From Planctomycetia bacterium (GTDB lineage Bacteria > Planctomycetota > Planctomycetia > Gemmatales > Gemmataceae): DNA of 5,591 nt. The position numbers and the translations under genes are program-made. Location of the stretch: NCBI GenBank assembly GCA_025356615.1, contig JANXSH010000867.1, forward strand, positions 1-5,591, read 5' to 3'. The notes under the pieces are model-generated. The model was not told where the DNA came from. It did not search any database and saw nothing but the letters and a program-made list of their open reading frames with translations. Below are positions 1 to 4,937 of this stretch, in pieces. Positions within the stretch are counted from its first letter, which is position 1; each line of letters starts with the position of its first letter.

Positions 1-99
1 CATAGCGTTCTGCTCCTCTACATCGAACAAGGTAATCTGTATCAGAAGCGGGTTAGTGAATTCCCGCTCATTCCGCTGTACATAAGCCCTGCCGACCCT
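1..99 (+). repeat. Inverted copy of an internal DUF1559 gene segment (partial, 33 codons)
   Basis: These 99 bases are the exact reverse complement of 1388-1486, inside the DUF1559 gene. Read on the plus strand from base 1 they encode residues 72-104 of that protein (starting HSVLLLYIEQ and ending ISPADP) with no mismatch. Identity stops at base 100, after the Pro codon, and the frame then runs on through the following zinc-ribbon gene in the wrong phase until a stop at 361-363. The repeat touches the window edge, so its true left extent is unknown. It could be the 3'-truncated remnant of a second DUF1559 gene, a recent gene-conversion or rearrangement product, or an assembly artefact at a contig end. 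No start codon, pilin-like N-terminus or H-X9-DG end is present here, so it is not a working gene within this window. Confidence 0.93.
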
Positions 100-110
100 A
101 CGATTGACCC

Positions 111-116
111 GAAAGG
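111..116 (+). promoter_or_regulatory. Ribosome binding site of the FmdB-like gene
   Basis: GAAAGG lies five bases upstream of the ATG at 122 and decides that start over the TTG at 104. Confidence 0.6.
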
Positions 117-121
117 TCCCC

Positions 122-454
122 ATGCCAACCTACGAATACGAATGCGACAGCTGCGGTCATCGATTCGACGAGTTCCAGTCGTTCAAGGACGAGACGCTGA
201 AGACGTGCCCCAAGTGCGCCAAGGATACGCTCCGGCGTCTCTTCGGCACGGGGGCCGCGATCCTGTTCAAGGGGTCGGGGTTCTACGAGACGGACTACCG
301 CAGCGAGTCCTACAAGAAGGCCGCCAAGGCGGATCAGGACTCGTCGGGCGGATCGACGAGTAAGCCCGCACCCGCCAAGGACGCCGGATCGACGGGCACT
401 ACACCGACGGAAGCGCCGAAGACCGACCCGAAACCCTCCCCCCCCAAGACCTGA
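122..454 (+). CDS. FmdB-family zinc-ribbon protein
   Basis: A 110-residue protein with the FmdB/CxxC_CxxC_SSSS putative regulatory zinc-ribbon domain. It opens MPTYEYECDSCGHRF and has Cys8/Cys11 and Cys29/Cys32 as the probable zinc ligands. The family hallmark FKGSGFYETDYR follows at about residues 49-60. From about residue 71 the tail is Ser/Thr/Pro/Lys-rich, low in complexity and probably disordered. The ATG at 122 is preferred over an upstream TTG at 104 because family members start exactly at MPTYEY and GAAAGG (111-116) lies five bases before it. The name comes from a putative regulator of formamidase expression, but the function of most members is unknown; it is likely cytoplasmic. yacG starts seven bases after the stop, so the two are probably co-transcribed. 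Any native promoter would lie under the inverted repeat at 1-99 or off the window. Confidence 0.93.
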   Translation: MPTYEYECDSCGHRFDEFQSFKDETLKTCPKCAKDTLRRLFGTGAAILFKGSGFYETDYRSESYKKAAKADQDSSGGSTSKPAPAKDAGSTGTTPTEAPKTDPKPSPPKT

Positions 455-460
455 TCGCCG

Positions 461-658
461 ATGAGTCCCGCATCCTGTTCGATCTGCGGCCATGCCATGC
501 CGGGGGTTCCGCGCGCGTGGCCCGAGTACCCGTTTTGTAGCAAGCGGTGCAAGACGATCGACCTCGGCCGCTGGCTGGGAGAGTCGTACTCCATCACGGC
601 GGCGGACCAGGAGCCTGAGCAGAACGAACCTGCGGAGGATCCGTCCGAAGACTCTTGA
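461..658 (+). CDS. yacG: DNA gyrase inhibitor YacG (zinc-binding protein)
   Basis: A 65-residue protein of normal YacG length. Cys6 and Cys9 (CSICG) pair with Cys26 and Cys30 (PFCSKRC) to form the single zinc site. The diagnostic IDLGRWLGESYSI follows at about residues 33-45. The acidic C-terminal tail (EPEQNEPAEDPSEDS) is typical of the family, where it varies in sequence. In Escherichia coli, YacG binds GyrB and inhibits gyrase DNA binding; the same role here is inferred from family membership. It follows the FmdB-like gene by six bases and has no strong Shine-Dalgarno sequence, suggesting translational coupling. The last 22 codons, the stop and 16 downstream bases recur at 2511-2594. Confidence 0.95.
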   Translation: MSPASCSICGHAMPGVPRAWPEYPFCSKRCKTIDLGRWLGESYSITAADQEPEQNEPAEDPSEDS

Positions 659-674
659 GCCTGCCGACCTCCGT
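591..674 (+). repeat. Direct repeat, copy 1 (3' end of yacG)
   Basis: This 84-base segment matches 2511-2594 at 82 of 84 positions (constant offset 1920). It covers yacG codons 44-65, the stop and 16 bases beyond. The differences are G622/A2542 and G637/A2557, both at third codon positions and synonymous (Gln54 and Glu59). The sequences are unrelated on both sides of the repeat. Confidence 0.95.
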
Positions 675-720
675 CGACGGTTCGGCAAGGCATGTCGATA
701 CGGAACGCCTTCTGTTTTTT
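662..720 (+). terminator. Candidate intrinsic terminator after yacG
   Basis: Four bases after the yacG stop, TGCCGA (662-667) pairs with TCGGCA (682-687) around a GC-rich loop containing the palindrome CCGTCGACGG. A second, weaker stem, AAGGC (687-691) with GCCTT (707-711), is followed after CTG by six T residues (715-720). The arrangement is that of a factor-independent terminator, but the stem next to the T-run is short. The stems share base 687, so they may be alternatives. Confidence 0.35.
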
Positions 721-765
721 CGTTCGTCCCAAGCGATGTGCCGTGTGGGTGTGGGAAAACTTTCG

Positions 766-780
766 GGAGGGAAGCCCTCC
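766..780. other. Short GC hairpin between yacG and the DUF1559 gene
   Basis: GGAGGG (766-771) and CCCTCC (775-780) form a perfect 6-bp stem with an AAG loop. It lies 134 bases downstream of the minus-strand DUF1559 stop. No T-run follows on the minus strand, so it is not a clear terminator. The rest of 721-913 shows no convincing gene on either strand. Confidence 0.4.
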
Positions 781-913
781 GCCCGCCACCAGGGCGCTCT
801 CCGCTCCTGGCCTATTTCTGCTGTAACGGATATTACCTCGGCAGGGCCAGACCGCACCCCCACAACCTCCCTCTCCCAGCAGGGAACTCTTGCAAGGAGT
901 GGTCGTATCTACA

Positions 914-1699
914 TCACCAATCGTTGCCCAACACTTCGCCACTGTCCGGCGTCACCGCCGCCCAATAGGTACTCTCCGACATGCCCGCCGCCAGGATACG
1001 GATACTCCCGTCAGCAAGCGCAACGAGGATCCCATTGCGGTGAGTGCTTTGAGCTAGCCTATTCTCGCACTCACTGATCTTGGGTGCAATTTGGAAGGTC
1101 AGCCCCGGTCGTGAGCTGGTCGTAAAGGGCGGCGAGCCGGTCGTGATCGGGTAGGCATCGCCATATTCCTTATCCGCAAAAGTGGCCTGGCGAGTTATCC
1201 CCAATATCCCAAAATACCCAAGCACTATATCCTGATGGAGACCATTACAGACTGCGTAGTGTTCGGCGAAAAGGATTGTGTTCGAGGTGCCGTCTTGGAA
1301 CCCCGATTCAAGCGTTCGCTGCTGTCGGAACACGACCGCATTCGATGCGTAGCTGGTGATGGTGTTCAGTTTCCGTGTCGGTAGCGAAGGGTCGGCAGGG
1401 CTTATGTACAGCGGAATGAGCGGGAATTCACTAACCCGCTTCTGATACAGATTACCTTGTTCGATGTAGAGGAGCAGAACGCTATGAGTGGGCACACTTG
1501 TGAGGTAGGGCAGTCGCCCGCCGTTCTGGTCGGCATAGAGATGCGTAGCAAGGCCGATCTGCTTGAGGTTGTTCGTACTCTTCATCCGAAGGGCAGCTTC
1601 CCGCACTTTTTGAACCGCAGGAAGGAGTAGCCCGAGCAACACGGCGATGATGCCGATGACCACCAGCAACTCGACGAGCGTGAAGGCTTTCCTTTTCAT
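914..1699 (-). CDS. DUF1559 domain-containing, type IV pilin-like protein
   Basis: A 261-residue, apparently complete planctomycete DUF1559 protein. The N-terminus MKRKAFTLVELLVVIGI is a type III (prepilin) signal: probable prepilin peptidase cleavage between Ala5 and Phe6, Glu at mature position 5, then a hydrophobic helix to about residue 28. PAVQKVREAALRM and NNLKQIGLATH follow, as is usual in the family. Other family blocks are DGTSNTILFAE (137-146), the H-X9-DG motif (His220, Asp230-Gly231, then SIR) and the terminal GEVLGNDW. The start at 1699 is chosen because it begins exactly at the prepilin signal with a Shine-Dalgarno sequence upstream; an open frame extends to 1930 but its extra residues look non-coding. 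Family members are thought to be exported, pseudopilin-like proteins, but no molecular function is established. A small secreted-protein gene lies 89 bases upstream on the same strand and could be co-transcribed. Codons 72-104 recur inverted at 1-99. Confidence 0.95.
   Translation of the reverse strand: MKRKAFTLVELLVVIGIIAVLLGLLLPAVQKVREAALRMKSTNNLKQIGLATHLYADQNGGRLPYLTSVPTHSVLLLYIEQGNLYQKRVSEFPLIPLYISPADPSLPTRKLNTITSYASNAVVFRQQRTLESGFQDGTSNTILFAEHYAVCNGLHQDIVLGYFGILGITRQATFADKEYGDAYPITTGSPPFTTSSRPGLTFQIAPKISECENRLAQSTHRNGILVALADGSIRILAAGMSESTYWAAVTPDSGEVLGNDW
1388..1486 (-). repeat. Inverted repeat partner of 1-99, inside the DUF1559 gene
   Basis: Exact reverse complement of bases 1-99 over 99 of 99 positions. 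It encodes residues 72-104 of the DUF1559 protein. The match ends at 1388 on one side; on the other it is limited by the window edge, so the homology may be longer. Confidence 0.93.
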
Positions 1700-1705
1700 G
1701 TCGCA

Positions 1706-1716
1706 CCTTCTTCCTT
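1706..1716 (-). promoter_or_regulatory. Ribosome binding site of the DUF1559 gene
   Basis: On the minus strand AAGGAAGAAGG lies six bases upstream of the ATG at 1699. It is a strong purine-rich Shine-Dalgarno sequence and supports the start at the prepilin signal. Confidence 0.7.
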
Positions 1717-1788
1717 GAACGATCTCTTGTGAGCAACAGGGAGGACTATGGATGTCCAATCCTCCCCGAATGCGGCATTTCGACTCAG

Positions 1789-2202
1789 CTAGGGCAGACT
1801 CAACGTCTTCCGTGCCCCAGCCACAGGATAGGCTATCGTGCCCAAGCCCGTGTCCGCCTGGACACTTGGAGTGATGTCGTAGTTCTGGGCCGGATTCGGG
1901 AAGTTGGCCAGGGGCAGTTCTAGGGACCACGTTCCGTTCGCAGCGAGGGTGACGATATTGGGCACGACGGTTCCGCCTGCCGTCGGCACGATGGTGACGG
2001 ACACTTTGTTGTCAGCACTCACCCAAGGGTTTTTGAACGCGACCGTTCCAGCCATCGTCAACTTGCCGCCAGCCTTCTTCGGCTCCGTGGTCCAAGTCAG
2101 AACCACATCGGTAGATCCGGGCGTGTAGCTTCGGCCATGTTCTGTGTTGTGAAGAGGATTATCACGGCAGCAAGCCCGGCTGTTCTCAACATGCGAGTAC
2201 AT
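1789..2202 (-). CDS. Small putative secreted beta-rich protein, probably frameshifted near its N-terminus
   Basis: The open frame codes for 137 residues. From about residue 27 (TPGSTDVVLTWT) to the end it reads like a real exported domain: alternating beta-type stretches such as NKVSVTIVPTAGGTVVP and NGTWSLELPL, and no cysteine. The first 25 residues of this frame look random (Cys, His and Arg-rich). A neighbouring frame starting at ATG 2192 encodes a good signal peptide (see 2097-2192) that ends where the domain begins. The two would join if one base were added, or re-read, near 2127, giving a protein of about 134 residues. No slippery heptamer is visible at the junction, so a one-base deletion or sequencing error is more likely than programmed frameshifting. 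The family was not recognised; an immunoglobulin-like or other beta-sandwich fold is only a guess. It is probably the first gene of an operon with the DUF1559 gene. Confidence 0.65.
   Translation of the reverse strand: MYSHVENSRACCRDNPLHNTEHGRSYTPGSTDVVLTWTTEPKKAGGKLTMAGTVAFKNPWVSADNKVSVTIVPTAGGTVVPNIVTLAANGTWSLELPLANFPNPAQNYDITPSVQADTGLGTIAYPVAGARKTLSLP
2097..2192 (-). other. Signal-peptide-encoding frame upstream of the secreted protein body
   Basis: This 31-codon frame begins MLRTAGLAAVIILFTTQ and continues to AEA at codons 20-22. It has a basic N-region, a hydrophobic core and an Ala-x-Ala type end, the form of a Sec signal peptide. After AEA the frame becomes unrelated and stops at 2097-2099. 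The mature-looking domain of the overlapping frame (TPGSTDVV) starts within five bases of that point, offset by one base. GGA lies nine bases before the ATG as a weak Shine-Dalgarno sequence. I infer that this is the true start of the secreted gene. Confidence 0.6.
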
Positions 2203-2510
2203 CCAAGTTGTGAAGCGACGTGAGATGTAAATAATAACGTATACGAACCTTTATCCCTTGTCAATACTATTTTTCGTCTTTGCCGATTATTCCTCTTAAA
2301 GGCGTGATATTATTGTAAAAGTTAGCCCAAAAGCGAAACCGCCGGTACGGCGTTTCAACGACCGCCTCCGTCCTTCCCTCTGGATAGAGTGACGTGCTGG
2401 TGGTGCCCTCGCGTTGCCCGACCCACCCTACTCCAGCCAGCTATACGGATACGTCGGGTCGTCCATTCCCATCCCGAGCGTCGTCACCAGCAGCGGGCGA
2501 ATCGTGTCCA
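2203..2510. other. Intergenic leader, partly AT-rich, without a recognised gene
   Basis: Bases about 2221-2335 are visibly AT-rich against GC-rich surroundings and form the upstream region of the minus-strand secreted/DUF1559 pair. A small hairpin CGCCG-GTA-CGGCG sits at 2340-2352. From about 2353 the sequence becomes GC-rich again. On the minus strand 2431-2514 can be read as ATG plus 27 further codons ending DDPTYPYSWLE and a TAG, possibly a vestige of another gene. No complete gene, RNA gene or recombinase gene is seen. Confidence 0.5.
2236..2264 (-). promoter_or_regulatory. Candidate sigma-70-type promoter for the secreted/DUF1559 pair
   Basis: On the minus strand a consensus -35 box TTGACA lies at 2264-2259. 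Possible -10 boxes are TATACG (2243-2238, 15-base spacer) or TACGTT (2241-2236, 17-base spacer). It sits about 45-50 bases upstream of the ATG at 2192 in the AT-rich leader. The -35 is perfect and the -10 is poor. Planctomycete promoters are not well characterised. Confidence 0.35.
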
Positions 2511-2594
2511 CCATCACGGCGGCGGACCAGGAGCCTGAGCAAAACGAACCTGCGGAAGATCCGTCCGAAGACTCTTGAGCCTGCCGACCTCCGT
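2511..2594 (+). pseudogene. Truncated second copy of the yacG 3' end (direct repeat, copy 2)
   Basis: This segment carries yacG codons 44-65 plus the stop (2576-2578) and 16 bases of its downstream sequence, 82 of 84 identical to 591-674. Both differences (CAG to CAA, GAG to GAA) are silent in the YacG frame. Upstream of 2511 there is no trace of the zinc-ribbon part, so it cannot make a YacG protein. It sits tail-to-tail with the DUF255 gene, 64 bases from that stop. I infer a relic of a duplication or of recombination with a yacG locus from a relative. Confidence 0.85.
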
Positions 2595-2639
2595 ACTCGA
2601 GCCGGATCGCGGAACACGAGGAGACGGGACGGCAGGCTC
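2577..2639. other. Inverted repeat joining the yacG-tail copy to the DUF255 3' flank
   Basis: GAGCCTGCCG (2577-2586) and CGGCAGGCTC (2630-2639) are perfect 10-base inverted arms separated by 43 bases. The left arm starts within the stop codon of the yacG-tail copy; the right arm lies in sequence absent from copy 1. A stem starting right at the stop codon is what a native yacG terminator could look like, but no T-run follows. Confidence 0.45.
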
Positions 2640-2659
2640 TCGCCGAATCGGCGATGCCT
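2634..2659 (-). terminator. Hairpin at the 3' end of the DUF255 gene, weak terminator candidate
   Basis: TCGCCG (2640-2645) and CGGCGA (2649-2654) form a 6-bp stem with an AAT loop, extended after a small internal bulge by AGGC (2634-2637) and GCCT (2656-2659). It abuts the DUF255 stop codon on the minus strand. No U-tract follows in that direction. The 5' arm of this hairpin competes with the right arm of the inverted repeat 2577-2639. Confidence 0.3.
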
Positions 2660-4722
2660 CATCCCGACCCCAGCGCCGACTCCAGCGACTCGGCACCGAC
2701 GAGCGGCTCCTGACAGGCGAAATTCTCGCACAGGTACGTCGTCACCTTGCCTTCTTTCGCCGTCTTGCCCGCGAGCAGCGGGACTCGATCGCCGAGACCG
2801 ACGGCGACGGCCTTGCCGGGGCGGAATCGCGACTGGATCGCACGCAGGACGCGGCGCGTCTCGTCGGCCTGGGGGTCGCCGACGATGGCGAACTCCTGCA
2901 CCGGGCCGAGGTAATAGTCCAGCGCGATGAGCATCTGGGCCGTCGCGAAGGGCCGCGACTCCATCAATTCGGCGTACAGGCCCAGCGTCGTCTCGGCGCG
3001 GGCGAGCAGGTCGGCGTCTCCCGTCAGTTTGACCAGGCGCAACAGCGCCGTGACGGCCACACTGTTCGCCGCCGGGGTCGCGTTGTCGTGCGGATCCTTG
3101 CCGCGCGCGATCAACTGCTCGTGGTCGTTGCCGGTGTAGAAGAACCCGCCCTCCTTGTGGTCCCAGAACTGCTCGATCATCACCCGCGCGATGTCGCGCG
3201 CCTCGTCGAGCCGGCGCGGCTCGAACGTCGCCTCGTAGAGCGAGACGAGCGCCTCGAGCAAGTAGGCGTAGTCCTCCAGGTAGCCGTTGAGCTTCGCCTC
3301 GCTGTTCGGCGAGCAGGTGCGCAAGAGTCTCCCGTCGGGTGTCCGCATCTTCGAGAGGACGAAGTCGGCGGCGCGGGAGGCGATGACGGCGTATTCGGGA
3401 CGATCGAGGACGGCGGAGGCCGTCGCGAACGCCGTTATCATGAGGCCGTTCCACGCGGTCAGCGTCTTATCGTCGAGGGCGGGGTGGATGCGGTCCTCTC
3501 GCCTGAGCCGGAGCTTCTTCCGGCAACCGAACAGGGTCGTTCGCAACTCTTCCTCGCTCTTACGATACCTCAAGGCGAGGTCGGCGAGCGAGTGGTCGAG
3601 GTGGAGGATGTTCTTCGGCGTCGCCGGGTCGTGCGGGTCGGTCCAGTTGCCGCCCGGCTTCACGTTGTAGCATGCGAGGAACAGCGGCGCGTCATCGCCG
3701 AGGGTCGCCTCGATCTCTTGCTGCGTCCAGACGTAGAACTTGCCCTCGACGCCCTCGCTGTCCGCGTCGAGGGTGCTGAAAAACGGGCCATCGGGTCGGG
3801 TCATCTCTCGGCCCACCCAGCCGAGCGTCTCCTCGACGACACGCGCGTAGAACGGGTCATGCGTCGCCTGATATCCCTCCAGGTAGGCGACCGCGAGGAG
3901 GGCGTTGTCGTAGAGCATCTTCTCGAAGTGCGGCACGAGCCAGCGGTCGTCCGTGCTGTAGCGCGCGAAGCCGCCGCCGAGGTGGTCGTAGATGCCGCCC
4001 ATCGCCATGCGGTCGAGCGTGTGCCGGGCCATGTGCAGCGACGCCTCGTCCTCGAAGCGTTTCGCCAAGCGCAGCAATAGGCGAATGTCCATCGGGTGAG
4101 GGAACTTCGGTGCCTGCCCGAACCCGCCGTGGCGCGGCTCGTAGGCGCGGGCGAGCGCGTCCTTCGCCCCTCGCAACAAGTCGGCGTTCAGCGCCCCAAC
4201 GGACCCCGGCAGCGATCCCATCCCCTGGAGGTGTTGTGTCACCTCGGCGGCGGCCTGGTCGATGTCGCCGCGCTTCTCGGTCCAGGCGTTCGCCAGCATG
4301 AGGAGGATGCGCTCGAAGCCGGGCCGGCCGTAACGATCGACGGGCGGAAAGTAGGTGCCGCCGGTGAATGGCCTCAGACTCGGCGTGAGGAAGACCGACA
4401 TCGGCCAGCCGCCCTGGCCGGAGATCATCTGTACGGCGTGCATGTAGATCTGATCGAGGTCCGGTCGCTCTTCGCGATCGACCTTGATGCTGACAAAATG
4501 CTCGTTGAGGATCCCGGCGATCTTCTCGTTCTCGAAACTCTCGTGCTCCATCACATGGCACCAGTGACACGCCGAGTAGCCGATCGAGAGGAAGATGGGC
4601 CGATCGAGTTGCCGGGCGCGGGCGATCGCCTCGTCGCCCCAAGGATACCAGTCCACAGGGTTGTGGGCGTGCTGGCGCAGGTAGGGACTCGATTCGTGAG
4701 CGAGGCGGTTGGTGAACGGCAT
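2659..4722 (-). CDS. DUF255 thioredoxin-fold protein (YyaL / SPATA20 family)
   Basis: A 687-residue, full-length member of the DUF255 family, which includes Bacillus subtilis YyaL and human SPATA20. The thioredoxin-like domain occupies roughly residues 1-165 and carries NRLAHESSPYLRQHAHNPVDW, the CHWCHVM motif with Cys52 and Cys55, VDREERPDLD (81-90), GQGGWPMSVFLTP (103-115) and GGTYFPP (121-127). The rest matches the family's alpha/alpha-barrel region: GGIYDHLGGGFARYS (242-256), VPHFEKMLYDNA (263-274), DADSEGVEGKFYVWT (319-333) and KTLTAWNGLMI (419-429), ending near LCENFACQEPL. The CxxC pair suggests thiol-disulfide chemistry, but the activity and substrate of bacterial members are not established. 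No signal peptide is seen, so it is probably cytoplasmic. The ATG at 4722 starts exactly at the conserved N-terminus, with GGAAG (4731-4727) four bases upstream. The gene is transcribed away from the ABC gene; its leader begins within the palindrome. Confidence 0.96.
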   Translation of the reverse strand: MPFTNRLAHESSPYLRQHAHNPVDWYPWGDEAIARARQLDRPIFLSIGYSACHWCHVMEHESFENEKIAGILNEHFVSIKVDREERPDLDQIYMHAVQMISGQGGWPMSVFLTPSLRPFTGGTYFPPVDRYGRPGFERILLMLANAWTEKRGDIDQAAAEVTQHLQGMGSLPGSVGALNADLLRGAKDALARAYEPRHGGFGQAPKFPHPMDIRLLLRLAKRFEDEASLHMARHTLDRMAMGGIYDHLGGGFARYSTDDRWLVPHFEKMLYDNALLAVAYLEGYQATHDPFYARVVEETLGWVGREMTRPDGPFFSTLDADSEGVEGKFYVWTQQEIEATLGDDAPLFLACYNVKPGGNWTDPHDPATPKNILHLDHSLADLALRYRKSEEELRTTLFGCRKKLRLRREDRIHPALDDKTLTAWNGLMITAFATASAVLDRPEYAVIASRAADFVLSKMRTPDGRLLRTCSPNSEAKLNGYLEDYAYLLEALVSLYEATFEPRRLDEARDIARVMIEQFWDHKEGGFFYTGNDHEQLIARGKDPHDNATPAANSVAVTALLRLVKLTGDADLLARAETTLGLYAELMESRPFATAQMLIALDYYLGPVQEFAIVGDPQADETRRVLRAIQSRFRPGKAVAVGLGDRVPLLAGKTAKEGKVTTYLCENFACQEPLVGAESLESALGSG

Positions 4723-4730
4723 GGCTCTTC

Positions 4731-4761
4731 CAGTTTTCAGTTTTCAGTTTTCAGTTTTCAG
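4731..4761. repeat. Heptamer tandem array, left (4 units of TTTTCAG)
   Basis: Four perfect units at 4734-4761 preceded by a partial CAG. The array ends at 4731, overlapping the first base of the DUF255 Shine-Dalgarno sequence GGAAG on the minus strand, so it would form the immediate 5' untranslated region of that mRNA if transcription starts further out. Confidence 0.95.
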
Positions 4762-4923
4762 TCGAAGCCCGGACACGCTCGCCCTCGTTGATACGCGGAT
4801 CCTCGGGGCGGGGGAGACATCATCTATAGTAGGTAACGAACTCGTGCGGTGGAAGCCGCGTATCAACGAGGGCGAGCGTGTCCGGTCTTCGACTGAAAAC
4901 TGAAAACTGAAAACTGAAAACTG
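4731..4923. repeat. Large palindromic element between divergent genes
   Basis: Arms 4731-4798 and 4856-4923 are inverted copies matching at 67 of 68 positions (the mismatch is C4768/T4886), around a 57-base centre (4799-4855). The inner half of each arm is a unique-looking sequence (CGCGTATCAACGAGGGCGAG in the right arm); the outer half is a CTGAAAA tandem array. Nothing in it codes for a plausible protein. The terminal arrays and central spacer resemble a non-autonomous, MITE-like element, or a locus giving a long hairpin RNA. No clear target-site duplication is visible. It fills nearly all of the 215-base gap between the DUF255 and ABC gene starts. Confidence 0.9.
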
Positions 4924-4929
4924 AAAACT
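4893..4929. repeat. Heptamer tandem array, right (5 units of CTGAAAA)
   Basis: Five perfect units at 4893-4927 plus a partial CT. It has one unit more than the left array and ends eight bases before the ABC ATPase start codon. Confidence 0.95.
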
Positions 4930-4937
4930 CCGAAGAC

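Noticed and set aside
98..942. Minus-strand open frames across the FmdB/yacG region (98-688 and 334-942)
   Set aside because: They are antisense to two clear zinc-ribbon genes and have low-complexity Arg/Gly-rich translations.
1700..1930. N-terminal extension of the DUF1559 frame
   Set aside because: It would bury the prepilin signal, which must be N-terminal, and it overlaps the secreted protein gene; a strong Shine-Dalgarno sequence marks the start at 1699.
591..2594. The 84-bp direct repeats as a transposon target-site duplication
   Set aside because: They are far too long for a target-site duplication, no transposase or terminal inverted repeats lie between them, and the copies carry coding-type differences.
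2575..4080. Plus-strand open frame of 501 codons antisense to the DUF255 gene
   Set aside because: It is rich in Arg, Val, Glu and Leu with no recognisable domain and lies wholly opposite a strongly conserved gene. Long antisense frames are expected from GC-rich codon use.
4096..4791. Plus-strand open frame running from antisense DUF255 into the TTTTCAG array
   Set aside because: Its end (FQFSVFSFQS) is just the heptamer repeat translated; the remainder is antisense to DUF255.
4825..4830. TATAGT in the palindrome centre as a -10 box for the ABC gene
   Set aside because: No -35-like sequence lies 16-18 bases upstream, so a single hexamer is not enough to call a promoter.
4731..4929. CTGAAAA arrays as a CRISPR array
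   Set aside because: Units are 7 bases and contiguous with no spacers, and no cas gene is present.
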